A stretch of DNA of 64,000 nucleotides from Pontibacter mucosus (GTDB taxonomy: Bacteria; Bacteroidota; Bacteroidia; Cytophagales; Hymenobacteraceae), in assembly GCF_003054055.1 (NCBI RefSeq), contig NZ_QBKI01000013.1, forward strand, positions 1 through 64,000, given 5' to 3'. The position numbers and the translations under genes were made by a program. The notes under the pieces are model-generated. The model was not told the DNA's origin. It worked only from the letters and a program-made list of their open reading frames with translations, and made no database searches. Shown in pieces: positions 35,712 to 44,566 of this stretch; within the stretch, counting starts at the first letter, position 1; every line of letters begins with the position of its first letter.

Positions 35712-36731
35712 ATGTACTTTATGAATTTGCTGTATCTCTTCTTGGGAGCTCTTATTTTTACCTTAATTGCACTGGATATCATTAAGACCACCTTTTCTTC
35801 TAGCGGAGGCGGTCGGATTACGGAATTAGTGTCTAGGGCGGTGTGGAAGACTTTCTTCTCTGTCTCAGGTAAAGAGGGGAAATCAAAATTGCTTGAGTAT
35901 GCGGGACCATCTATCCTTACCTGCACGCTTCTGACCTGGGTCCTTGGGCTATGGGCAGGACTGTTCCTGCTGCTGCTCTCTGATCCAGACTCTGTTATAA
36001 ACAGCACTACCTTATCCAGTGCCAGCCCTTTGGAGAAGCTCTACTATGCCGGCTTTACACTTTCCACTTTGGGAGTGGGAGACTATGTGGCATCGAATGA
36101 TGTGTGGCGGATTATTACGAGTGTCACAGCTTTCTCAGGCTTAGCTTTCATCACTGCCTCCCTCACCTATTTTGTACAGGTACTATCTGCCGTAGGTTTG
36201 CAGAGCAAGCTCAGCCTTTATATCAATAGCATGGGTAAATCGCCGCAGCAGATTCTGGTTAACAGCTGGGACGGGAAAGGCTTCTCCTCCTTTTTTGATA
36301 ATGTGTCAGATATTTGCCAGATGCTCATGCAGCATACTGTTAACCACCATTCCTTTCCTGTGATTCATTACTTTCATAACTGTCAACCAAAGTTGTCTGT
36401 CGCACCCGCTGTTGCACTGCTGGAAGAAGCACATCAGCTCCTGAAGCAAGCCGTATTACAGGATGTTATAAAGAGCGAAGTTAAAATGACAATGCTACAA
36501 ACGGCACTGGATTCGTATCTGGAGATGGTGAAAGGAAGTTTCCTGAAAAACACTTCTCCCCAGGAAGCTGCTCCTATACCTGATATAGGGAAAATGGAGG
36601 AGAAAGGAGTTCCAATTAAAAACAGGGAAGAAGTAGAACAAACTTTTAAACAGAACCTGAAGGACCGCCGGAGACTGCTAACTTCGCTTTTAGAAATGGA
36701 CGGATGGTCCTGGAAGGAAGTGTACAAATGA
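35712..36731 (+). CDS. Two-TM potassium channel-like protein
   Basis: 339 aa from the ATG at 35712 (a TTG 30 bases upstream is the other option). TM helices at ~1-20 and ~70-90, a pore loop with filter-like TLSTLGVGDYV, and a final TM (AFSGLAFITASLTYFVQVL). The remaining ~190 residues are helical and cytosolic, without a recognisable RCK domain. Ion channel family (K+ or non-selective, since the filter reads TLGVGD). It is the only plus-strand gene in this stretch and has no obvious tie to copper; a role in ion balance under stress is a guess. Confidence 0.75.
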   Translation: MYFMNLLYLFLGALIFTLIALDIIKTTFSSSGGGRITELVSRAVWKTFFSVSGKEGKSKLLEYAGPSILTCTLLTWVLGLWAGLFLLLLSDPDSVINSTTLSSASPLEKLYYAGFTLSTLGVGDYVASNDVWRIITSVTAFSGLAFITASLTYFVQVLSAVGLQSKLSLYINSMGKSPQQILVNSWDGKGFSSFFDNVSDICQMLMQHTVNHHSFPVIHYFHNCQPKLSVAPAVALLEEAHQLLKQAVLQDVIKSEVKMTMLQTALDSYLEMVKGSFLKNTSPQEAAPIPDIGKMEEKGVPIKNREEVEQTFKQNLKDRRRLLTSLLEMDGWSWKEVYK

Positions 36732-36788
36732 GGAATAATTAACTTTTACAAACAAAGTTGTCTAAAGCCCCGTCTTATTGAGATAACC

Positions 36789-36890
36789 CTACCAAAGCTG
36801 GATCGGTTGCCTCACCAATTTAATATCATGGCCATTGATACCCAATACCCGTACAATCTCTGCCTTAAGTCCAGCGCCTCTTACAGATGA
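36789..36890 (-). pseudogene. C-terminal remnant of a cysteine-less HMA protein
   Basis: About 33 codons read SVRGAGLKAEIVRVLGINGH and on, ending in TAG. This lines up with the end of the HMA-like protein at 63537-63776 (AVEQAGYKAELIRIMGISGG). No start or N-terminal part remains; the DUF6122 gene abuts it upstream. It is best read as a leftover from rearrangement. Confidence 0.45.
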
Positions 36891-36897
36891 GCATCTT

Positions 36898-37203
36898 TCA
36901 GATACACTCCAGCCAATCAAGCACAATGTGTATGACAAGGCCCAATCCAATGAGCCCTGACTTCGGAATAAAAGCCAGCAGTAAATATAGCGGATGTATC
37001 CAGTAGCTGTGTAGCAGATGGGAGCCCACACTGCACCTATTCGGATCAACGATAGGATCAGCTAGCAAGTGATCCAAAACTATGAAAATAGCCGCAAACA
37101 TAATTAAAGCAGCCTTCTTAAAGTTAGGCTTGTAAAACAACCAGGCAACTGCCACCGGTACTGCTAAATGCAGAAAAAGGTGCCAGAGAAAACCAATAAT
37201 CAT
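36898..37203 (-). CDS. DUF6122 family membrane protein
   Basis: 101 aa with three to four TM helices. Marker sequences LDHLLADPIVDPNRCSVG, LLHSYW and IHIVLDWLEC are typical of DUF6122, an uncharacterised Bacteroidota family resembling metal-dependent hydrolase-like membrane proteins. The D-H...D-P-x-R-C and H-S residues could bind metal. A decayed copy lies at 45014-45284, so the two bracket the 37-45 kb block. Intact here. Confidence 0.75.
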   Translation of the reverse strand: MIIGFLWHLFLHLAVPVAVAWLFYKPNFKKAALIMFAAIFIVLDHLLADPIVDPNRCSVGSHLLHSYWIHPLYLLLAFIPKSGLIGLGLVIHIVLDWLECI

Positions 37204-37330
37204 AAAATCAGTCTTTAATTAACCAGCGGTGATAGAGAGTTTGACGGGGTAGCAATGCGTTAAACACATTTAACTCCGCCATACCGCATGGATAACTGAC
37301 TTTAACAGAACAACAGGTGGAAGGTTACAC

Positions 37331-38158
37331 TCAAGCAGCATGTGTAGGCTTAGGAGTTCGAACTTTACTTTTTACTTTTTTCACAGAAGGAGAAGAGATA
37401 AAGTATAATACAAAACCGGAAAGCACGGTAAATAAGCCCAAAATGGAGAATGCTCTTAAAAGAATGTTTCCAAAATTATCTCTCCCTTCATAATCCATAG
37501 TATGCAGCATCCAGAAGAAATCAAATACACGCCATTGGTTGTGTCGAATAGCCTGAAAAGTGCCTAGTTCAGCTGAAACGTAAACAGTGCAGTTGTCAGG
37601 TTGGCTAAAAGTAATAGCCCAGGCCGGTAAGGGCTTTTCGCGGTATTCGTGATGTGAGCCTACCTCTGTTAAATACTCCACTTTCTCTACTTTTATGGGA
37701 GAAGTGACTTGGTTGCTGGCAACAGTGATAGCCTCAGATTCGGATAAAGGCGAAATAAACTGCCCTGTTTCTGCATTTGCCAGCTGCACCCTCACGTTAG
37801 AAGCATGGCTACCCCCGCCATGTCCGGCAGTTTCATGCCCCTTATGGTCCATATCCCCTGAGAAATAACGAATCTGGTAAGCCGGAACACCTGCTATTTC
37901 GATAAGCTGAACAGATAGCACTGAATCAACCTGGCTTTTCGCTTTGATGGCATCAAGCACAGCTTGTGGGGATGCCATTTTCATAGAGGCTGAGAAATGT
38001 CGTTTCTCCTTCCGAAGATGATCCCCATGGACTTCATCAATATCGTTCCAACTGAAATAAAGCCCACCAAGGGTCCAGAAAAGAAATTGAATACCAAGTA
38101 TTATCCCTAAATATCGATGGGATTTTCGGATGTAATAGTGCTTACTTTTTAGCTTCAT
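37331..38158 (-). CDS. PepSY-type membrane protein
   Basis: 275 aa. An N-terminal TM (HRYLGIILGIQFLFWTLGGLYFSW) is followed by a large periplasmic PepSY-like region with a His/Gly insert (MDHKGHETAGHGGGSHAS), then WMLHTMDYEGRDNFGN and a final TM pair region (SILGLFTVLSGFVLYF). Proteins of this plan are seen with siderophore, heme and metal systems and may work as electron-transfer or regulatory membrane partners. Conserved His in RKSHRYLG and LHTMDY could hold heme. Monocistronic. Confidence 0.75.
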   Translation of the reverse strand: MKLKSKHYYIRKSHRYLGIILGIQFLFWTLGGLYFSWNDIDEVHGDHLRKEKRHFSASMKMASPQAVLDAIKAKSQVDSVLSVQLIEIAGVPAYQIRYFSGDMDHKGHETAGHGGGSHASNVRVQLANAETGQFISPLSESEAITVASNQVTSPIKVEKVEYLTEVGSHHEYREKPLPAWAITFSQPDNCTVYVSAELGTFQAIRHNQWRVFDFFWMLHTMDYEGRDNFGNILLRAFSILGLFTVLSGFVLYFISSPSVKKVKSKVRTPKPTHAA

Positions 38159-38462
38159 AAGGCAATATAATATTAATTACTCAACAGACTATTACAGACT
38201 CACCTGGTCAGATAAAGTTCAGGTTTTATAAACAACACAGTATCTTAATATTGTACCATGTGATTTGCTTTGTTAAACATTGTTCTGCAACTGCTAAGTT
38301 GTTCATTTTCTACCATTTACCTTTACAATTTTAATAATGGCTTACTGAACAATTTCTAATGCTTATATTACCTAATTCATTAAATTTATCTTGCCGTTAA
38401 TATTAAATGTAAATACTTTCCTTGCTAAGGAAATAACATGAGTTGGAATAAACGTCTCATTC
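38159..38462. other. Divergent intergenic region, no gene seen
   Basis: 304 bp of AT-rich sequence between the PepSY gene (minus) and a small membrane protein (plus). It should hold both promoters. I could not place a clean TAnnTTTG element or a copA-like repeat pair, so no site is called. Confidence 0.4.
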
Positions 38463-38744
38463 ATGCAGAACAGAGAAGAAAAACAGCTATTTGCCCAGTC
38501 TGCTTCAGCACTAGGGGCAGGTATACTTGGGTTTGGTATCGGTGCCAAATGGGGATATATTGCTTCTGATTATGCTGTATTCATCATCCTGGCAGGAGCT
38601 CTTCTGCACCTAGGTGGTATGTATTTAACTCAGATGAAAAATACAGCAAGTTCAAGTAAAGCGGTTAAAGTTCTCTGGTATTCGGCCTGGACGTGCCTGG
38701 TGGTATTAATTGGCCTTATCATCTATCTGCTAGTTGAATCTTAA
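38463..38744 (+). CDS. Small three-TM membrane protein
   Basis: 93 aa. Hydrophobic segments at about 12-31 (Gly/Ala-rich, ALGAGILGFGIGAKWG), 37-56 and 70-91. No family is recognised. The first helix has GxxxG-type packing. It points toward the PRPP-synthetase gene and converges with it, with 50 bp between the stops, and no terminator stands out. Coding is likely from the well-formed TM pattern and clean start; function unknown. Confidence 0.55.
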   Translation: MQNREEKQLFAQSASALGAGILGFGIGAKWGYIASDYAVFIILAGALLHLGGMYLTQMKNTASSSKAVKVLWYSAWTCLVVLIGLIIYLLVES

Positions 38745-38794
38745 CAGTATTGGTTCATTATCCTACCTTAATCTTCTTTGCACCTCCGCGTACT

Positions 38795-39691
38795 CTATTC
38801 CTTTTCTTTTGTGATGGATAAAAGATCTGGCAAAATCAGTGTTGCAACTGATATGTTATTGGAAGAATGTGGAATGGTATCGCAGGTGATTATTTGTTCA
38901 GCTCCTGCAGCTTGTAGTTCTTCGAAAGCATTGTCAGCAAAAATAGCATGCACTCCAATGCAAATGGGATTCTGAAAACCTTCCCGAACCAGGTGTTGCG
39001 TGGTGATTATCATTGTTTTGGCCGTTGAAATAATATCGTCTACTAAAACCGGCTGGCGGTGTATCCAGGCGGACACATCCGGGATTTTTATTTCTATCTG
39101 GCGGTCCCCTTTCCTGACTTTCTCCAACACTATATAGGGTACTCCTGCTTCCTGAGCCACTTCCTTTACCCATTGATCACTCTCACTATCAGGCCCCACA
39201 ATAAGGGCGTTCTTCACATTATCTTTAATCCACTTTGAAATCAGGGGAGCTGCATGCAGCACAGTGACCGGAACTGTATAAATCTCGCTCATACTGCCGC
39301 GTCGATGGAGGTGTGGATCTATGGTAACGATCCAGTCGGTCAGTTGAGAAAGTAAGTGTGCAAAGTAACCTGAAGTAACTGCCTCTCCGGGAAGAAACTG
39401 TTTGTCCTGTCGCATATAGGCAAGGTAAGGGGCAACCAATCCAATCTTTTTGGCGCCCAGTTCTCGGGCAGCAAGGGTGAAAAAATATAAGGGTAAAAGT
39501 TTATCATCCGGATGATCCAACGTCAGTACCAGCAGCACATTTTTATTCTGCACGTCAGAGAGAATCCGAATATAGCTTTCCCCATCCGGAAAGTGCCTGA
39601 TAATAGCACTACCACAAGGAATCTGCAACTGTTCAGAGAGTTGTCCTGCCAGGTTTTCATTGCCGGGGAACCCAAAAATTAACCAGTCCAT
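38795..39691 (-). CDS. prs: Ribose-phosphate pyrophosphokinase-like protein
   Basis: 298 aa, two phosphoribosyltransferase-like domains. The PRPP/ribose-phosphate loop is VLVDDIISTAKTM (~216-228), and DPHLHRRG and YMRQDKQFLPGE match the ATP and flexible-loop regions of Prs. It is shorter than housekeeping Prs (about 310-315 aa) and divergent, so it may use another sugar phosphate. It is the last gene of a five-gene minus-strand set behind an AMP/thymidine phosphorylase, which yields ribose phosphates. The link with that phosphorylase is inference from order. Confidence 0.82.
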   Translation of the reverse strand: MDWLIFGFPGNENLAGQLSEQLQIPCGSAIIRHFPDGESYIRILSDVQNKNVLLVLTLDHPDDKLLPLYFFTLAARELGAKKIGLVAPYLAYMRQDKQFLPGEAVTSGYFAHLLSQLTDWIVTIDPHLHRRGSMSEIYTVPVTVLHAAPLISKWIKDNVKNALIVGPDSESDQWVKEVAQEAGVPYIVLEKVRKGDRQIEIKIPDVSAWIHRQPVLVDDIISTAKTMIITTQHLVREGFQNPICIGVHAIFADNAFEELQAAGAEQIITCDTIPHSSNNISVATLILPDLLSITKEKE

Positions 39692-39704
39692 AGGTATACT
39701 TTAG

Positions 39705-39780
39705 ATGATAGTTATAATATTAAATGATAGTTATAATATTAGATGATAGTTATAATATTAGATGATAGTTATAATATTTT
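39705..39780. repeat. Four 19-bp tandem repeats
   Basis: ATGATAGTTATAATATTA(G/A) occurs at 39705, 39724, 39743 and 39762, with a 19-bp period and almost no variation. The last copy overlaps the 3' end of the phosphorylase gene and supplies its final residues (NIITII) and stop. The others fill the gap before the prs-like start at 39691. Confidence 0.92.
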
Positions 39781-41251
39781 TTTCGTTGGAGACGTATTCC
39801 AGGGCATATAACAGTTCCCCCTCCGACTCTGCAAAAATGGTGTATAGCACTTCGTCAAGCGCTACTTTCTTTCCTAACGGCGCAGCGAATAGTACGCCAG
39901 CCGCAGGATCATCCGGCGCACCGGCAAGCTTGGCAACCTTTGCAAGGCGGCGGTTATCGACACGCTGGACTGTACCGGCTTTCTCTGCTTTCACCTCATA
40001 ATGGTAAGGGGCTAATTCGGGTCTGGTAAAACCTCCTTGTGCCAGGCATATGGCTTTAAACTTCCTATAGGCTTCTCCTGACTCTACTATATCCTGCGCC
40101 ACCCTAACGCCTTTCCCATCCGGTACTTTTCCGGCCAATTCCAATAGATTACCAGCTAGAACCAAAGCTCTCTCCTTCAGGTCCTGGGGAGCTGTCATTT
40201 CATTTTCAAGCACAGCAAGTACATCCAACGCTTCCAAAACGGGGCCTATACCCCGCCCTACTGGTTGAGAACCGTCCGAAAGTAATACCTTTATTTGCAG
40301 CCCAATGGCAAGAGCAACCTGTTCCACTTGTCTCCTCAGCTTCTCACCAGCTTCAACGTCTCTCACTTTGGCGGTCTCGCCCACGGGTATGTCTATGACC
40401 ACATGGGTAGCACCGGCTGATTTCTTTTTAGACAGTACAGATGCAATAAGCTGGCCTTCACTGTCAATATCCAGCGCCCGTTCCACCCGGATGATGATAT
40501 CGTCCGCCGGGCTTAACTTTACTGAGCCTCCCCAGGCAAAACAGCCACCCTCCTTGCTGACGACCTGCTTTATTTCTTCTGAAGAAAGGCTTACGCGGGT
40601 AATTGTTTCCAATGTATCGGCTGTTCCGGCTGGGGAGGTAATAGCCCGGGAAGAAGTTTTGGGTATGATCAGCCCACAGGCGGCAATAATAGAGACCACG
40701 ATGGGAGTAGTTCTGTTCCCCGGTAAGCCGCCTACGCTATGTTTGTCAACAACTAAAGGAACACCCCATACCATCTTTTCACCCACCTCAATCATAGCTT
40801 CGGTAAGACTGATAACTTCTTCCTCGCTCATTTTCATGGCACAACCTGTGACAAAGGCGGCTATATCTACATTGGAAAAATTTCCCTGCACTATGTCCTG
40901 TATGATGAGATGATAAGCTTCTGCGGGAAGCTTGTTGCCATAGATCTTGGACCGGACATACCTCATGGATTCAACCGGGGTTAAATGAGAGACTGTGACA
41001 GAATCTCCGTCCTTCACCTGTAGCGCCTTCCAGGCTCCTTTGGACAAGCTGATTTCACCAGGGGATAACAGCTCTGATTCAATGACGTTGAGGCTGGCGA
41101 CAATGTGTTTTTGATGATCCGATACCCTGATACGGGTTAATGCTGCAAAGCCCTCTGATTTGCAAACGTGGCAATCAGACCGCATGTATGCCACATGCTC
41201 TTGCTGTGTGTCGATTCCAAGGTTCCTGAATTTTAACTCATTATGCTCCAT
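39758..41251 (-). CDS. deoA: AMP phosphorylase/thymidine phosphorylase family enzyme
   Basis: 497 aa from the ATG at 41251, chosen because it lies 4 bp after the upstream stop. An N-terminal ~85-residue double-psi barrel domain precedes the usual pyrimidine phosphorylase core: VDKHSVGGLPGNRTTP, KTSSRAITSPAGTADTLE and GGSVKLSPADD. The extra N-terminal domain and length are those of the archaeal AMP phosphorylase group rather than bacterial DeoA (~440 aa). Reaction: (deoxy)nucleoside or NMP + Pi to base + sugar phosphate. Which substrate is used here cannot be told from sequence alone. Confidence 0.85.
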   Translation of the reverse strand: MEHNELKFRNLGIDTQQEHVAYMRSDCHVCKSEGFAALTRIRVSDHQKHIVASLNVIESELLSPGEISLSKGAWKALQVKDGDSVTVSHLTPVESMRYVRSKIYGNKLPAEAYHLIIQDIVQGNFSNVDIAAFVTGCAMKMSEEEVISLTEAMIEVGEKMVWGVPLVVDKHSVGGLPGNRTTPIVVSIIAACGLIIPKTSSRAITSPAGTADTLETITRVSLSSEEIKQVVSKEGGCFAWGGSVKLSPADDIIIRVERALDIDSEGQLIASVLSKKKSAGATHVVIDIPVGETAKVRDVEAGEKLRRQVEQVALAIGLQIKVLLSDGSQPVGRGIGPVLEALDVLAVLENEMTAPQDLKERALVLAGNLLELAGKVPDGKGVRVAQDIVESGEAYRKFKAICLAQGGFTRPELAPYHYEVKAEKAGTVQRVDNRRLAKVAKLAGAPDDPAAGVLFAAPLGKKVALDEVLYTIFAESEGELLYALEYVSNEKNIITII

Positions 41252-41255
41252 AGAC

Positions 41256-42623
41256 CTAAATGTTATGCATGCTGTACTGTTCGGGAATTTCAGCCTCCCA
41301 ACCATACACCTCCTTTATTTTTGCGCGGAGGCCTTCGGATGCTGGTAACTCCCCGTGAACTATAAATAATTTCTCAGGTGCATTCGGCAACTTCCCCATC
41401 CATCTTATAAGTTCTCCCTGGTCGGCATGCCCTGATAGCCCCTCTACATTTCTGACAGCGGCCCGGACAGGAAAATACCGGCCGTACATCTTTATTTCCT
41501 GCACCCCCTCTTGCAGTTGCCTACCTCGTGTTCCTTCTGCCTGGTAGCCAATCAGCAGAATGGTCGCGGAGGGATCTCCCACATATTTTTCCAGATACCC
41601 TAATACTCTTCCGCCCGTAACCATACCGCTTCCGGCAATAACTATTTTAGGCCCGGCAGTTCTGATAGAGCTTAGGCTTTCTGCTACACTTTTGACTACC
41701 TTGATTTTCTTGCACATTTCAGCACATTCTTCCGAAGATAACTTATGCCACTCCGGAGCGTGATGAAAAATATTTAACACAGATCGGCCCATGGGGCTAT
41801 CCATAATGATGGGAATGTCAGGAAGGCTGTTTGCTTGCTGCATCTTCCATAAAAGAAACAGCATGCTTTGTGTGCGTTCTACAGCAAAGCTGGGAATAAG
41901 GAGAGGGCCTCCTTTATCCCATGCCTCCCAAATTACATTTTTCAGTTCCTGTTCAGCATCTACAGCAGGGTGAAGCCGGTTACCATAAGTACTTTCTATC
42001 ACCAGAACATCTGCCTTTTGAGGCTGATGGGGTGGGTAAAGCAATATATCGTTTTCCCGACCTATATCCCCTGAAAAAACGATGGTTTTCTCTGCTACTT
42101 TTAATTCAATAAAGGTAGCTCCAATGATGTGCCCATTATAGTTAAAGCGGACTTTGATATTCCCGCCCAAATCAACCCATTCCCCTAAAGGCTGTGGGTA
42201 GAAGTATGGAATCGTTCGCTCTACATCCACCAGGTCGTAGAGCGGCTTTGCCGGCTTATGCCTCGAATACCCTTGTTTATTGGCACGGGCAGCATCTTCT
42301 TCCTGAATCTTGGCACTGTCTCTCAGAATAATTTCTGATATATCCAGGGTTGGCGCAGTTCCTAAAATTTTTCCCTTAAACCCCATACTTACCAAGCGGG
42401 GCAGGTAACCTGTGTGGTCGAGGTGAGCATGCGTCAGTAGCACCAGGTCAATTTCCGGGACCTGCAAAGGCAGGTACTCCCAGTTTAATAACCGGAGTTC
42501 TTTTAGCCCCTGGAATAAACCACAATCAACTAAGATTTGCTTATCAGCAGCTTTGACCAGATACTTAGAACCAGTTACAGTACCTGCGGCACCCAAAAAC
42601 TGTATACTTACCTGAGGATCCAT
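41256..42623 (-). CDS. Beta-CASP metallo-beta-lactamase RNA nuclease-like protein
   Basis: 455 aa. MBL metal motif THAHLDH (H65, H67, D69, H70), later H in NGHIIGA, D in FSGDIGREND, and the beta-CASP plus C-terminal RMMBL-like motifs GSGMVTGGRVL and LSGHADQGELI. This is the plan of the YsiA/CPSF-type exonuclease family (RNA processing or 5'-3'/3' nuclease). It sits 12 bp after the ATP-cone gene and 4 bp before the phosphorylase, so they are translated together. RNA turnover feeding nucleotide salvage would fit, as an inference. Confidence 0.9.
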   Translation of the reverse strand: MDPQVSIQFLGAAGTVTGSKYLVKAADKQILVDCGLFQGLKELRLLNWEYLPLQVPEIDLVLLTHAHLDHTGYLPRLVSMGFKGKILGTAPTLDISEIILRDSAKIQEEDAARANKQGYSRHKPAKPLYDLVDVERTIPYFYPQPLGEWVDLGGNIKVRFNYNGHIIGATFIELKVAEKTIVFSGDIGRENDILLYPPHQPQKADVLVIESTYGNRLHPAVDAEQELKNVIWEAWDKGGPLLIPSFAVERTQSMLFLLWKMQQANSLPDIPIIMDSPMGRSVLNIFHHAPEWHKLSSEECAEMCKKIKVVKSVAESLSSIRTAGPKIVIAGSGMVTGGRVLGYLEKYVGDPSATILLIGYQAEGTRGRQLQEGVQEIKMYGRYFPVRAAVRNVEGLSGHADQGELIRWMGKLPNAPEKLFIVHGELPASEGLRAKIKEVYGWEAEIPEQYSMHNI

Positions 42624-42635
42624 AGCTTTTTTATT

Positions 42636-43493
42636 TTAGATATTTGGGAATGCAGGATTGTGGCAAAGTTCCAATCCTTCTTTTTGAATGACATGGATTC
42701 TTTCAGCACTAATCCCTAGTTTACTGAGAGGCACTTCATCTTCACACAGCTCCTGGCAAAGCACAATTCCACTCTGCAGCAACTGCTCTTTTTCCAAACG
42801 GGTAAGTGTTGTAAGACTGGTGATCGGATATAAACCGGCAGCATCTATCATTTCGTTCAAGCTCTGCTTCGGAGGGTAATTCCAGCCAACCAAATGTAAC
42901 CCTGCACACGTGCCATACTGGATAGCGTCACTCGTAAACCTGGTGTTGGTAATGACCCAGCCCTGATGAAATTTGAAACTATGCCCAGGTAATTTTAGCC
43001 ACTGTTGTTCCACATCTTTAAAACGGGATTGTATGTAGAGTGGAATCTTTACATCACAACGGTACCCGGGCCTGTTATGAAACTTACACTCTACCATATA
43101 GTGCTGATCTCCCTTCAAGGCGATGACATCCACCTCGTGCGAGACACAATACCCTTGTACTATCTGTCCTACCTGCACCTCAAATCCCTGGGCCTTCAGG
43201 ATTGCTCCAACAAACTTTTCAAAGGGAAACCCGGATGGACCTAACTCCATGATGGCAGTCTTTAGCTTATATTTTCCAGCGGTAGGCCTGGAACTATTGG
43301 TTAAGAGGGCAAGGGCATCCTCATAGATCCTTTGCGTTGTTATGCCCGGAACCAGGTTTTTCTCTATCTGGTGAACGATCTCCTTAGCCAGCTTCGCATC
43401 TGCCCCTGCCTTTACCAGGGACTTTCGTAGTTTAGTCTCAGAGAAGGGAACTTCTTCTCCCGAAGCTTTCCGGATGTACATTTTTACTGCCAT
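42636..43493 (-). CDS. ATP-cone domain fused to a PD-(D/E)xK endonuclease domain
   Basis: 285 aa from the ATG at 43493 (start of MAVKMYIRKA); the longer upstream reading has no domain support. Residues 1-85 are an ATP-cone, a nucleotide-sensing module known from ribonucleotide reductase. Residues ~88-200 are an Mrr/restriction-type nuclease with D122 and E135-x-K137 (VDVIA then VECKF). A short C-terminal region follows. The combination suggests cleavage controlled by ATP/dATP level. It is second in the five-gene set after the D-lactate dehydrogenase-like gene. Confidence 0.82.
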   Translation of the reverse strand: MAVKMYIRKASGEEVPFSETKLRKSLVKAGADAKLAKEIVHQIEKNLVPGITTQRIYEDALALLTNSSRPTAGKYKLKTAIMELGPSGFPFEKFVGAILKAQGFEVQVGQIVQGYCVSHEVDVIALKGDQHYMVECKFHNRPGYRCDVKIPLYIQSRFKDVEQQWLKLPGHSFKFHQGWVITNTRFTSDAIQYGTCAGLHLVGWNYPPKQSLNEMIDAAGLYPITSLTTLTRLEKEQLLQSGIVLCQELCEDEVPLSKLGISAERIHVIQKEGLELCHNPAFPNI

Positions 43494-43567
43494 TACTGAA
43501 TGTTTATCCCTATTAATAAATGAGAGTATGATATAAAAACGGATGGCACAGATACCAAAATCATTGT

Positions 43568-44566
43568 TCAACTGGTGTAAGTCAGTTCATTTATACCCAC
43601 CACCCCTTGAACGAAACAGTCCAGGTTATAAATAGTGGTTTGGGCGATATGCTGCAAAGCAGTATCCGTCAAAAAGGCTTGATGGCTTGTAATCAACACA
43701 TTTTGAAAGGTCATTAGCCGGGCAATCACATCATCCTGCAGGATTTCCTCGGAATGGTCCTCAAAAAAAAGACCTTGTTCTTCTTCGTATACATCGATTC
43801 CCAAACTACCGAGCTTACCGGACTTTAGTCCCTGTATTACTGCTTTTGTATGAATGAGGGCACCCCGGCTGGTATTGATCAGCATAGTCCCTTTTTTCAT
43901 TTTTTCTATCCGTTCAGCATTTATCAGGTATTTCGTTTGCTCACTTAAGGGAACATGTAGTGTGACAATTTCTGACTGAGTACAAAGGGTGTCTATATCC
44001 GTGAGTCTGATGTGGAACCGGCTGGCAAAGTGTCGGTCAGGTGCCGGATCATAAGCAAGGATTTTACATCCAAAGCCATGTAGAATTTGGGCAACAACCT
44101 TTCCTATCTTCCCTAGGCCAATAATGCCAGCCGCCTTACGGTGCATGTCAAACCCAACCAGACCATCGAGTGAGAAATTTAGTTGCTGAACGCGGGCATG
44201 TGCCTTTATAAGCTTTCGGTTCAAGGCCAGCATTAAAGCCACGCTATGCTCGGCTACAGCATACGGAGAGTACGTTTGGACGCGGGCAACCCGCATCTGT
44301 AAAGCGGAGGCGGTTCTTAAATTTACATGATTGTAACCAGTAGAACGCAAAGCTACATACCGTATCCCAATTTCATGCAGTTCTTCTAAAACAGGTTGCG
44401 AAGCATCGTCATTAACAAAAATAGAGACAGCATCGCAACCTTGAGCCAGCCTAACAGTGGAAAGAGAGAGGTTGGGTCCCAGAAAAACAAGGCTATGCTT
44501 GCCGCCGTTGGCCATCTCTAGAAAGTCTTTCTCAAATTTATGGCTACTGTAAAGGGCTACTTTCAT
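43568..44566 (-). CDS. ldhA: D-lactate dehydrogenase-like 2-hydroxyacid dehydrogenase
   Basis: 332 aa. NAD-binding GIIGLGKIGKVVAQ (Rossmann, ~146-159), substrate Arg in TSRGALI, Glu in DVYEEEQGLFFEDHS and His in TSHQAFLT. The YVALRSTGYNHVNL and YSPYAVAEHSVALMLALNRKL stretches are those of fermentative D-LDH. Reaction: pyruvate + NADH to D-lactate, regenerating NAD+. First gene of the five-gene set; a 447-bp gap precedes it, presumably with the promoter. Confidence 0.92.
   Translation of the reverse strand: MKVALYSSHKFEKDFLEMANGGKHSLVFLGPNLSLSTVRLAQGCDAVSIFVNDDASQPVLEELHEIGIRYVALRSTGYNHVNLRTASALQMRVARVQTYSPYAVAEHSVALMLALNRKLIKAHARVQQLNFSLDGLVGFDMHRKAAGIIGLGKIGKVVAQILHGFGCKILAYDPAPDRHFASRFHIRLTDIDTLCTQSEIVTLHVPLSEQTKYLINAERIEKMKKGTMLINTSRGALIHTKAVIQGLKSGKLGSLGIDVYEEEQGLFFEDHSEEILQDDVIARLMTFQNVLITSHQAFLTDTALQHIAQTTIYNLDCFVQGVVGINELTYTS

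Noticed and set aside
39705..39780. Iteron-type replication origin
   Set aside because: Direct repeats lie inside an operon with no Rep gene, and overlap a coding end.
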